Assembly (NCBI GenBank): GCA_023356515.1
Contig: JAKQYG010000279.1
Location: forward strand, 1 to 5,722
Source of the DNA: Trichodesmium sp. MAG_R04
GTDB taxonomy: Bacteria; Cyanobacteriota; Cyanobacteriia; Cyanobacteriales; Microcoleaceae
DNA length: 5,722 nucleotides
Direction of reading: 5' to 3'
Made by a program: the position numbers and the translations under genes. Below, in pieces: positions 1-5,621 of this stretch (position 1 is its first letter; every line of letters starts with the position of its first letter). The notes below the pieces were generated by a model. That model was not told the DNA's origin. It made no database searches and saw only the letters and a list, made by a program, of their open reading frames with translations.

Positions 1-369
1 GAATTTTATCAGCTTTGCGATCGCCATTTATCAAAGTCTGGAGTTATAGTTATCAATACATTAAAAAGTAATGGTTTTGAAGCGGAGCATCTGAAAACTA
101 TTAAAACTGTATTTCCAGATATTTATATCTGTCATACTAGTGGTGGAAATACTATTATTATTGGTACTCGTAGCCATCCAATTGACCAAGTAGAAATTAT
201 AGAAAAAGCTAAATTAATTCAAGATTATCATCAGTTTTCATTTCCTTTTGTAGATAGGTCAAATGATATAAAAGTTATGGAAGAATTATCAATTTTTAAC
301 TTGGAAAAAGCTCCAATTCTCCAGGATAATACTTCGCCTAGTAATTATTTTGATTCATGGCTATTTTAA
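1..369 (+). CDS. C-terminal part of a spermidine-synthase-like protein (5' end outside window)
   Basis: An open frame enters from the left edge and ends at TAA (367-369), giving 122 visible residues. It begins EFYQLCDRHLSKSGVIVINT, which resembles the strand after the active site in Rossmann-fold spermidine synthase-like proteins (a helix, then 'L.pgGvlvvN'). Next comes FPDIYICHTSGGNTIIIGTR, like the 'FP.v......ggN.v..g' strand of the same fold, and near the end APILQDNTSPSNYFDSWLF, like the family's 'iLTDD..P' tail. Such proteins move an aminopropyl group from decarboxylated S-adenosylmethionine to a polyamine, or are methyltransferase-like relatives, some of them fused to membrane transporter domains. 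The substrate-binding and catalytic residues lie upstream of the window, so neither activity nor a fusion can be judged. Codons are AT-rich like the neighbours. The gene converges on the phosphoribosyltransferase with 19 bases between stops. Family assignment is from remembered motifs and is moderately sure. Confidence 0.65.
   Translation, partial: EFYQLCDRHLSKSGVIVINTLKSNGFEAEHLKTIKTVFPDIYICHTSGGNTIIIGTRSHPIDQVEIIEKAKLIQDYHQFSFPFVDRSNDIKVMEELSIFNLEKAPILQDNTSPSNYFDSWLF
17..24. repeat. HIP1 palindrome GCGATCGC
   Basis: The octamer lies in the partial spermidine-synthase-like gene, encoding the Asp-Arg of LCDRH. Confidence 0.8.
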
Positions 370-387
370 TGAAGTGAAATAACTTCA
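370..387. terminator. Weak hairpin between convergent genes
   Basis: TGAAGT (370-375) and ACTTCA (382-387) form a 6-bp stem with a six-base loop, lying exactly between the two convergent stop codons. Neither side is followed by a clear T run. It may act as a weak bidirectional terminator, but it could also be chance. Confidence 0.25.
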
Positions 388-388
388 G

Positions 389-1057
389 CTATAACCACTC
401 TGTCTGTTGTTGTAAATAAGCTAAAGCAACCTCAAGATCAACTTGAGTAAACTTACTATAAAATCGACTCACGCTCAGGAATGGGCTAGGAGTTCTTAAC
501 ACAATTAAGCGATCGCAACACTTCCTCAAATTTTCAACTAGTTCTGGAGGAGCAACTGGCACACATATCCAAATAGCATTAGGTTTCTGCAACTTAATAG
601 ACTTAACAGCAGCTATCATAGTCATTCCTGTAGCTATTCCATCATCAACCAAAATAACTAACTTATCTAGAGAGCTAAGTTTAGGCTTTCCTGCACTCAG
701 CTTTTGTAATTGAGATGAAGCTCTTTGCTGTGCTTTTTGAATCAGAGTATCTTGCACTCCTAAACTCCGTGGTTTATACTTTGACCAAACTAGACAACCA
801 TCTGCCGTTACAGCGCCCAGTGCTAATTCTGGACTAGACGGTAAAGTAATTTTTTTTGCTACCACTACACTCAATGGACAACCCAACCGACGAGCAATAG
901 GCGCTGCTACTGGTAACCCTCCTCTTGGTAAAGCATAGACAATGGGGTTAAGTTGCAAATTTGTGATCAAATTTTCATGGCAAAAGTCAGAAAAAATAAC
1001 TTCGGCCAGCTTTTCTCCGGCATCAGTGCGATCATGAAAGATATGGATAGATGGCAT
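389..1057 (-). CDS. Phosphoribosyltransferase, COG1926 type
   Basis: The 222-residue cytoplasmic protein belongs to the type I phosphoribosyltransferase fold. The PRPP-binding loop is VILVDDGIATGMTM (residues 134-147), with the paired acidic residues D138 and D139 followed by the G-x-A-T-G turn. Other blocks of the predicted-phosphoribosyltransferase family are present in order: FHDRTDAG near the N-terminus (7-14), ALPRGGLPVA (42-51), the AKK-x-PELALGAV region (68-83) and a VPVAPPE block after the PRPP loop. The length is normal for a single-domain member. The nucleobase or other acceptor is unknown; the family resembles purine salvage enzymes but is not functionally assigned. I prefer the ATG at 1057: it lies next to the conserved FHDRT block and has GGAA nine bases upstream, whereas the in-frame TTG five codons earlier (1072) has no ribosome binding site. 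The gene is divergent from the uracil-DNA glycosylase across about 470 bases. Confidence 0.88.
   Translation of the reverse strand: MPSIHIFHDRTDAGEKLAEVIFSDFCHENLITNLQLNPIVYALPRGGLPVAAPIARRLGCPLSVVVAKKITLPSSPELALGAVTADGCLVWSKYKPRSLGVQDTLIQKAQQRASSQLQKLSAGKPKLSSLDKLVILVDDGIATGMTMIAAVKSIKLQKPNAIWICVPVAPPELVENLRKCCDRLIVLRTPSPFLSVSRFYSKFTQVDLEVALAYLQQQTEWL
509..516. repeat. HIP1 palindrome GCGATCGC
   Basis: The octamer lies in the phosphoribosyltransferase gene, again in the frame that gives Cys-Asp-Arg (CCDRL). Confidence 0.8.
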
Positions 1058-1155
1058 AATTTTGGTTTCCAATTACTGGTACTAGACTGACACACCTAAA
1101 AATTTAGCGTGGGTAGAACTGCATTGAAACCTAACACCAAAAACTGTTTGTTAGT

Positions 1156-1170
1156 TTACTTTGAAAGTAA
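1156..1170. promoter_or_regulatory. Perfect 7-1-7 palindrome, possible operator
   Basis: TTACTTT and AAAGTAA flank a single central G at 1163. The site lies about 100 bases upstream of the phosphoribosyltransferase ATG. A near-zero spacer suits a dimeric DNA-binding protein better than an RNA hairpin. No regulator is recognised. Confidence 0.3.
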
Positions 1171-1289
1171 CCAAGCTAGAATTCCGATATAGCTAATGGG
1201 GATATCCCTATCCCTCACCTCTGCTACAAAATCGTTCTAGCTCACACAGCTCCTGATAGCTAAAGCTACTTCAAGTGGTTAAAGGTTCA

Positions 1290-1333
1290 TGTTGCATATG
1301 ACCCAACGAGTCGGACTCAACCTAACCTACAAT
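1290..1333. repeat. Possible decayed copy of a common cyanobacterial intergenic repeat
   Basis: TGTTG...ACCCAAC is followed by CTCAACCTAACCTACAATC. This resembles, from memory, the TGTTGGGTT ... AACCCAACCTACAA family of dispersed intergenic repeats seen in many filamentous cyanobacteria. The match is imperfect and there is no second copy in the window, so the assignment is tentative. Confidence 0.3.
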
Positions 1334-1390
1334 CTCCTTGTATATACATTTTACCTAATAGCCTTTAATCTTGACACTTTCTATTAATTT

Positions 1391-1419
1391 TTGACATTTG
1401 TATTTTGACAAATGACAAT
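1391..1419 (+). promoter_or_regulatory. Putative sigma70-type promoter of the uracil-DNA glycosylase gene
   Basis: A perfect -35 box TTGACA (1391-1396) is spaced 17 bases from GACAAT (1414-1419), which matches four of six bases of TATAAT. A 7-bp inverted repeat, CATTTGT (1395-1401) and ACAAATG (1408-1414), occupies the spacer and could be an operator. Transcription would start near 1426, giving a leader of about 100 bases made almost entirely of the 90-bp element. Two further TTGACA boxes at 1371 and 1405 have no convincing -10 at the correct distance. Confidence 0.45.
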
Positions 1420-1421
1420 AA

Positions 1422-1511
1422 CAAGACTTGCGTAGTAACCCCTTATATGGTAAACATTTGGTAAATATTTCAGATATTTACATTATTATTAGTGCCTTTG
1501 CATAAGTCCTG
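1422..1511 (+). mobile_element. 90-bp MITE-like element, copy 1
   Basis: The ends form an imperfect terminal inverted repeat: CAAGACTTGCG at the left and, read inward from the right, CAGGACTTATG (8 of 11 match). The right-hand 23 bases (1489-1511) match the end of a second 90-bp element at 5516-5605 on the opposite strand with two mismatches, and the first 16 bases match its other end at 13 positions. The middle is diverged apart from local T-rich agreement. No coding capacity is present. No clear target duplication flanks this copy (AATAA left, AACTG right), consistent with an older insertion. Internal arms GTAAATAT and ATATTTAC form a hairpin. The parent transposase family cannot be named from this window. 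Confidence 0.6.
1461..1481. repeat. Inverted repeat inside MITE-like copy 1
   Basis: GTAAATAT (1461-1468) and ATATTTAC (1474-1481) are perfect 8-bp arms around a five-base TTCAG loop. In RNA this would be an AU-rich hairpin in the predicted glycosylase leader, about 46 bases before the start codon. It is not followed by a T run, so it is not an obvious terminator. Confidence 0.5.
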
Positions 1512-1527
1512 AACTGATAACTAAATT

Positions 1528-2229
1528 ATGTCTAGTGAAAAACAACTCAGTCTCTTTGAGTGGTCAAACAATGATAACTCTTCACCATCTAAGCCTGACT
1601 CTGACTCCTCGTTTAGTCTAATTCCCACAGATGTTAAAATTCCTATCCCATCTGGAGTATATAAAACAATGGAGCAAATATCACTTCACTGTAACCAATG
1701 TTGCAGATGTAAACTGGGAGAAAACCGCACTAATGCTGTTATTGGTCGTGGCAACCCCAAAGCAGAAATTATGATTATTGGGGAAGCACCTGGTCAAAAG
1801 GAAGATGAGCAAGGTCTCCCTTTTGTAGGTAAGTCTGGGCAACTACTTGATAAAATTTTGCAGTCTGTGGAGTTGAGTAGCGATCGCCACGTTTATATAT
1901 CCAATGCTATTAGATGTCGTCCACCAGAAAACCGGACTCCTACCCTCAAAGAAATAGAAGCTTGTAAACCCTACTTATTAGAACAAATACGTCTTGTGAA
2001 CCCAAAAATTATTCTTTTAACTGGAGCAACAGCAGTTAAAGCTTTAACAGGTGATAAGCGAGGTATTACTAAAATTCGAGGTCAATGGATAGAATGGGAG
2101 GGCCGACTTTGTATGCCTATTTTTCATCCAGCTTATCTTTTGCGTAACCCCTCTAGGGAAGCTGGTAAACCAAAGTGGTTGATGTGGCAAGATATTCAAG
2201 CAATTAAGCAAAAATTAGAAGAACTTTAA
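1528..2229 (+). CDS. Uracil-DNA glycosylase, family 4 (iron-sulfur type)
   Basis: This 233-residue base-excision repair enzyme would remove uracil arising from cytosine deamination or dUTP incorporation. The catalytic domain starts near residue 50. Cysteines C58 and C61 (C-x2-C-K-L...N-R), C130 (in NAIRC) and C146 (in EACKPYL) fit the four ligands of the family's 4Fe-4S cluster. Motif 1 is GEAPGQKEDEQGLPFVG (85-101), with E86 at the catalytic acidic position of the family. The uracil-binding SNAIRCRPPENR block (125-136) and motif HPAYLLRNPS (200-209) are intact. Residues 11-45 are a Ser/Asp/Pro-rich, probably disordered linker. Before it lies QLSLF (6-10), a match to the bacterial beta-clamp-binding consensus QL(S/D)LF. 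The ATG is the first in frame and no Shine-Dalgarno is visible, which is common in cyanobacteria. The gene appears monocistronic, with a terminator about 20 bases downstream. Confidence 0.95.
   Translation: MSSEKQLSLFEWSNNDNSSPSKPDSDSSFSLIPTDVKIPIPSGVYKTMEQISLHCNQCCRCKLGENRTNAVIGRGNPKAEIMIIGEAPGQKEDEQGLPFVGKSGQLLDKILQSVELSSDRHVYISNAIRCRPPENRTPTLKEIEACKPYLLEQIRLVNPKIILLTGATAVKALTGDKRGITKIRGQWIEWEGRLCMPIFHPAYLLRNPSREAGKPKWLMWQDIQAIKQKLEEL
1880..1887. repeat. HIP1 palindrome GCGATCGC
   Basis: The octamer lies in the glycosylase gene and encodes Ser-Asp-Arg (SSDRH, residues 117-121). Confidence 0.8.
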
Positions 2230-2251
2230 AGTGATAGTAATTCTTTTTATC

Positions 2252-2293
2252 TAAATGTTGGTAGAAGACCCGCGCAGGGAACATTTAATTTTT
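2252..2293 (+). terminator. Rho-independent terminator of the glycosylase gene
   Basis: TAAATGTT (2252-2259) pairs with AACATTTA (2280-2287). Inside it CCC (2269-2271) pairs with GGG (2277-2279) around a GCGCA loop, leaving a nine-base bulge on the 5' side. ATTTTT follows at 2288-2293. It starts 23 bases after the TAA stop, in the correct orientation. Confidence 0.6.
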
Positions 2294-2312
2294 CATATCT
2301 GCACATCATAAT

Positions 2313-2330
2313 ACTTTGTGCTTTCAAAGT
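2313..2330. terminator. Small hairpin downstream of the DUF2079 pair
   Basis: ACTTTG (2313-2318) and CAAAGT (2325-2330) form a 6-bp stem with a six-base loop, about 60 bases beyond the stop of the - strand operon. No T run follows on the - strand, so a termination role is weakly supported. Confidence 0.22.
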
Positions 2331-2390
2331 GTCGACTGCTCATTTACCCAAAGGCTTCCCTGTGCTACTCTCAACTAAAGGAGCTTCAAC

Positions 2391-3875
2391 CTAATCTTCA
2401 TGTCTCCTGGCTTCTGCCTTTCTTTGTTCAAATAAATAAACATCATCTTGCTGGTAACTAAGCTGAAATTCTGAATTAACCTTAAGTTTATCTACTAATT
2501 TCTGCGAATATTCCTGACTGCTTTTCCAGCCAGGATGACGTACATTTAGTAATACATAATCATACTCAGTTAAAGTTTCATCTCTAGGTAACTCCTCTTC
2601 TTCAACAATTAACTTGATAAACTGACGATGACTTAAATGAGGAGTAATTTCCGAAGTAGTTAAAACACCACCTTTTGTCTGAACTAAACCAACAGCTATT
2701 CGTGATGCTTGCCAAGTATCTAAATAATCTAAATAAATAGACCAAAAATAACCATATTTAGCTAAAGCCAAAAATCCGAGACAAGACCAAATTACAATTA
2801 ATTTTGCTAAGAGTTGACTTTCAACTTCTTTTCCTTGGGGTCGGCATAAATTCCAGAGCCAATACCATAAACCACATTTACCATCAGCAATAGTATAAAT
2901 TACAACCATTAATAAAAAAGGAAATATTGGCAAAGAATACTGATGAATTAAATCTCGTTGAGCATCAATATCAGAGAGAATATTTAGTACCAAAACAGGA
3001 GAAGCCGCTATTAAAGGAGTTAAATATTTAGGAGCAAGCCACCAAATTATTGGCAGATTTAGCAACAATAAATATTCTAAAGTTTTGAGAGAAATTAATC
3101 TACCAAATACCAGTTCAGGTCTTAAAAAAAGATTCAATAAAATTTCTGGTATAGAGTCTCCTAAATATCGATAACGTCCAACTCCTCCTGGTGGTAGACC
3201 ATCCTTAAAATAAGGTATTAGTATCTGAGTAGCAATAATAAACCAAGAGACACCAGCAAACAAAGCTATTGCACCACACACCCGCTTTTTCTCATAGAAA
3301 TATAACCAAAAACCCATAGCAGCGACAGATAAAGATAAAGCATCTTTACAACCTAAAATCCAGATAATAGCTACGCAAAACCAGAGAGTTTTATCTAATT
3401 TAGCAGCTAAAATTGCTCCTAATATTGCTGGCAATGCCATTACCTCTGGATGAAAATCAAATAAGTTGAGATTAAACACCACTGGGTATAATAAATAAAC
3501 CATTACTATAGCAAAAGCTTGTTGTTTATTTAACCCTGAATAACGTGCTAAACTCCAAGTAGGTAAAGTTCCTATTGCTAAACAAATTGCTTGTATTAGT
3601 AAAAGCCAATAAACTGAAGGATAAATCTTATAAAATAATGCCACAGGATATATTGCCCAAGCAGCATGATTTCCCAAATGATGCACTTCTAAAAAGGAAG
3701 AAATAGGAGGTAAACCTTGACTTATTAAATAGGTAACTTGGTCATAAATTCCCATTTCAAAAGCAGTAGATTGAAATAATAAATGACGTACACTGCTACA
3801 GATAAATAAAATTATGGCAGCAAGAATAGTTATTTGAGGTAAAAAATTAGATTTTAATCCTTTGAGAATTATCAT
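2391..3875 (-). CDS. DUF2079 family polytopic membrane protein, downstream paralog
   Basis: The 494-residue integral membrane protein is recognised as DUF2079, a family thought to be related to the GT-C membrane glycosyltransferase fold; no reaction is established. TM1 (about 13-29) is followed by FEMGIYDQ (39-46), with E40 and D45 in the first extracytoplasmic loop where GT-C enzymes carry an acidic catalytic residue. HHLGNHAAW (65-73), LFDFHPEVMALP (138-149), GCKDALSL (175-182) and QRDLIHQYSLP (306-316) are further family-like blocks. About nine to eleven hydrophobic segments can be counted by eye up to residue 380. The C-terminal soluble part (395-494) has TKGGVLT, the PHLSHR block and YDYVLLNVRHP, typical of the family's tail. 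The start is ATG with no visible ribosome binding site. Its start lies 14 bases after the upstream paralog's stop, so translational coupling is likely. The substrate is unknown. Confidence 0.85.
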   Translation of the reverse strand: MIILKGLKSNFLPQITILAAIILFICSSVRHLLFQSTAFEMGIYDQVTYLISQGLPPISSFLEVHHLGNHAAWAIYPVALFYKIYPSVYWLLLIQAICLAIGTLPTWSLARYSGLNKQQAFAIVMVYLLYPVVFNLNLFDFHPEVMALPAILGAILAAKLDKTLWFCVAIIWILGCKDALSLSVAAMGFWLYFYEKKRVCGAIALFAGVSWFIIATQILIPYFKDGLPPGGVGRYRYLGDSIPEILLNLFLRPELVFGRLISLKTLEYLLLLNLPIIWWLAPKYLTPLIAASPVLVLNILSDIDAQRDLIHQYSLPIFPFLLMVVIYTIADGKCGLWYWLWNLCRPQGKEVESQLLAKLIVIWSCLGFLALAKYGYFWSIYLDYLDTWQASRIAVGLVQTKGGVLTTSEITPHLSHRQFIKLIVEEEELPRDETLTEYDYVLLNVRHPGWKSSQEYSQKLVDKLKVNSEFQLSYQQDDVYLFEQRKAEARRHED

Positions 3876-3889
3876 TTGAATAGTTATAA

Positions 3890-5401
3890 TTAAAGCTCAA
3901 TAGTAGGACTTTTTAATTCCCGTCTTTGAAATACTATTACATCATTTTGTTGATAACTTAATTCCCATTCTTCCTGATTTTGGAGATTTTTAGAAAGGAT
4001 AATACCCGCCTCCTCAGTATCTGGCCAGGGATGACGTAAATTCAAAACTACATAATCAAATTCATCTAAATTATCTGGCTCTGTTTGATTCAATAACTTT
4101 ACTATTGAACGATGGGTAAAATGAGGAGCTAATCGATTATCTGTAAGTACTCCACCTTTAGTTTTGACGTAAGTAATTGCATTATTTGTGGCTGGCAAAG
4201 TATCAAAGCTACGAGTAGAAGAAAATAAACTTGCCACATTACCAAACAAGAGAAATATTAAAGTAGACCACAAAATAATTATTCGGGGATATTGAAAATT
4301 TGGTATTGGTAATCTCAGATTAAATTTGGGAATTTCTAACTTAATTATCCAAGTTGATTCTATATTAATACTTTTATTTTCTGTTTTAGAGGCTGCTGCT
4401 AAACAAGAAATTAATGTTAAAAATAAAAAACTAATTATAGGTAAAGAATACTGATAATTTAAACTTCTTTGAAATTGCACTTCAGATAGAACATTCAACA
4501 TAATTGTCGGAATAGTTGGAATGAGAGGGATAAGATTAGGTAAAATAGCCTGATTTGTCTGAAGCAGTGGAAATATTCCCCAAATTACAGGTAAAAATAA
4601 CAGAAAAATATATTTGATAGTTTCCCAAGATAATATCTTGCCTAATACTGCTCTTGGTTGTAGAAAAATATTAATGATAATTTCCCCAACCGAATCTCCC
4701 AGATAACTATAACGCCCAACTCCAGCTACTTCTTGACCACTGAAAAAAGGGATAATTCCCTGAGTGACAACTATAAACCATAAAATTCCTAAAAAAAGAG
4801 CAATTAAACCACAAAACTTACGTTTTTCAAAAGCTAGTAACCAGATACCTATAAAAGCCACAGTTAATGATAAAACAGCTTTACAACCTAACACCCAAAT
4901 AATAGCAATACAAAACCAGAAAATACGTTTTAATCTAGCTGCTAAAATTGCTCCTAAAATAGCAGGCAAAGCCATTACTTCTGGGTGAAAATCAAATAAA
5001 TTGAGATTAAAAATTACTGGGTATAAAAGATAAGAAATGGCGATCGCTACTGCTTGTCCTTGATTTAGACCGGCCAGTCTGGCCAAACACCAAGTTGGCC
5101 AACTTCCCAAGGCTAAACATATAGCTTGTAGTAAAAGTAGCCAATGGACATCAGGATAAATCATATAGAATAATCCCAGAGGATAAACAGCCCAAGCAGC
5201 ATGATTTCCCAAATGGTGATACCCCAAAAAAGAAGAAATGGGAGACTCTCCTTGACTAATCAAATATACAACTTGGTCATAAATACCCAAGTCAAACCCA
5301 GTAGAATAGAAAAAGGCGTGACGTAAACTACTACAGATAAAGAAAATTAAGGTTGCTAGGATTATTATTCTACTCACAATAAGTGGTGGCAAAAGCCTCA
5401 T
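3890..5401 (-). CDS. DUF2079 family polytopic membrane protein, upstream paralog
   Basis: The 503-residue membrane protein is clearly homologous to the downstream gene. The two share an identical 25-residue stretch (131-155 here, 134-158 there) around LFDFHPEVMALP, and the same FDLGIYDQ, HHLGNHAAW, QYSLP, TKGGVLT and FDYVVLNLRHP blocks. Similarity is highest in the N-terminal half. The ATG at 5401 is preferred over the in-frame TTG at 5461: it aligns with the paralog's start just before TM1 and has GGAA nine bases upstream. Two differences stand out. The paralog's K-D pair (177-178) is K-A here (174-175). Residues 340-375 form a polar, repetitive loop (IPKFN...IPNFQ) not seen in the paralog. 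The protein is probably in the cytoplasmic membrane and may be GT-C-like in envelope glycan or lipid glycosylation, but that is inference from the fold. It is first in a likely two-gene operon. Confidence 0.85.
   Translation of the reverse strand: MRLLPPLIVSRIIILATLIFFICSSLRHAFFYSTGFDLGIYDQVVYLISQGESPISSFLGYHHLGNHAAWAVYPLGLFYMIYPDVHWLLLLQAICLALGSWPTWCLARLAGLNQGQAVAIAISYLLYPVIFNLNLFDFHPEVMALPAILGAILAARLKRIFWFCIAIIWVLGCKAVLSLTVAFIGIWLLAFEKRKFCGLIALFLGILWFIVVTQGIIPFFSGQEVAGVGRYSYLGDSVGEIIINIFLQPRAVLGKILSWETIKYIFLLFLPVIWGIFPLLQTNQAILPNLIPLIPTIPTIMLNVLSEVQFQRSLNYQYSLPIISFLFLTLISCLAAASKTENKSINIESTWIIKLEIPKFNLRLPIPNFQYPRIIILWSTLIFLLFGNVASLFSSTRSFDTLPATNNAITYVKTKGGVLTDNRLAPHFTHRSIVKLLNQTEPDNLDEFDYVVLNLRHPWPDTEEAGIILSKNLQNQEEWELSYQQNDVIVFQRRELKSPTIEL
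5040..5047. repeat. HIP1 palindrome GCGATCGC
   Basis: The octamer lies in the upstream DUF2079 gene in a different frame, giving Ala-Ile-Ala within a membrane segment. Confidence 0.8.
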
Positions 5402-5482
5402 ATTTTTAAGTTCCAAATTCCCCAAGTCAATTTGTAGCAGAAAAAGTAGTGCAAAGCACAAAAAATGTCGGCTCCATAATTA

Positions 5483-5488
5483 TTTATA
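5483..5488 (-). promoter_or_regulatory. Possible -10 box for the DUF2079 operon
   Basis: On the - strand the sequence reads TATAAATAAT beginning at 5488, a good -10-like word about 80 bases before the ATG. The base positions expected for a -35 (5506-5511, TATTAA) match poorly and touch the edge of the 90-bp element at 5516. The promoter is tentative. Confidence 0.3.
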
Positions 5489-5510
5489 CTGCGTTGGGTA
5501 AATCCTTAAT

Positions 5511-5515
5511 ATGTT
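5511..5515. repeat. Left target-site duplication ATGTT
   Basis: ATGTT directly precedes the 90-bp element and is repeated directly after it. A 5-bp match by chance at both predicted edges has a probability of about one in a thousand. Confidence 0.55.
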
Positions 5516-5605
5516 CAGGACTTACGCCAAGGCACTAAATGTAGTATAAGTATGGGAAATAATTACAAAAAAAACACTATATATAACAGTACCACGTAAG
5601 TCTGG
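5516..5605 (-). mobile_element. 90-bp MITE-like element, copy 2, with target duplication
   Basis: The left end reads CAGGACTTACG and the right end, read inward, CCAGACTTACG (9 of 11 match). The element is exactly as long as copy 1 and lies in the opposite orientation; bases 5516-5538 are the reverse complement of 1489-1511 with two mismatches. It is flanked by the perfect 5-bp direct repeat ATGTT (5511-5515 and 5606-5610), the expected footprint of transposition. It has no coding capacity and contains an A8 run (5567-5574). CAGGACTTACGC-type ends are, from memory, common in dispersed cyanobacterial elements, but I cannot assign the family that mobilises it. Confidence 0.68.
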
Positions 5606-5610
5606 ATGTT
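5606..5610. repeat. Right target-site duplication ATGTT
   Basis: This is the partner of the ATGTT at 5511-5515. It starts at the base after the element's right end and so fixes the element length at 90 bp. Confidence 0.55.
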
Positions 5611-5621
5611 CTCTGACCTGC

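Larger units (their letters stand above)
1058..1527. other. Long divergent intergenic region
   Basis: About 470 bases separate the start codons of the phosphoribosyltransferase (-) and glycosylase (+) genes. From left to right it holds an odd-length palindrome (1156-1170), a 10-bp palindrome GGGATATCCC (1199-1208), a cluster of AGCTA/TAGCT words (1174-1268), a tract resembling a decayed CAACCCAACCTACAA-type cyanobacterial repeat (about 1290-1333), three TTGACA boxes (1371, 1391, 1405), a putative promoter with an inverted repeat in its spacer, and a 90-bp MITE-like element ending 16 bases before the glycosylase start. I found no convincing gene and no tRNA. Confidence 0.6.

Noticed and set aside
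1058..1072. TTG start five codons upstream for the phosphoribosyltransferase
   Set aside because: The extension is METKI-like only if TTG is read as Met, adds no family-conserved residues and lacks a ribosome binding site, while the ATG at 1057 has GGAA at a suitable distance.
1199..1208. GGGATATCCC palindrome
   Set aside because: A lone 10-bp palindrome with no second copy and no position relative to a promoter is weak evidence of function.
1289..1387. 32-codon + strand reading frame beginning ATG with AAAGG just upstream, mildly hydrophobic
   Set aside because: It overlaps a tract that looks like a decayed intergenic repeat and the first TTGACA box, is very short, and matches no family I know. 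Without conservation data it is better left uncalled.
1422..1511. Riboswitch or structured regulatory RNA in the glycosylase leader
   Set aside because: The sequence has the length, ends and second genomic copy of a transposable element, and shows only one AU-rich hairpin with no terminator or sequestered ribosome binding site.
4764..4988. 74-residue + strand reading frame
   Set aside because: It lies wholly inside and antisense to the upstream DUF2079 gene, over its most conserved membrane segments. Its composition (many K, I, N, A, Q) is what the reverse complement of hydrophobic codons gives, and there is no family signal.
5402..5461. TTG start 20 codons upstream for the first DUF2079 gene
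   Set aside because: The extra residues have no counterpart in the paralog, whose ATG aligns with the ATG at 5401; GGAA precedes the latter.
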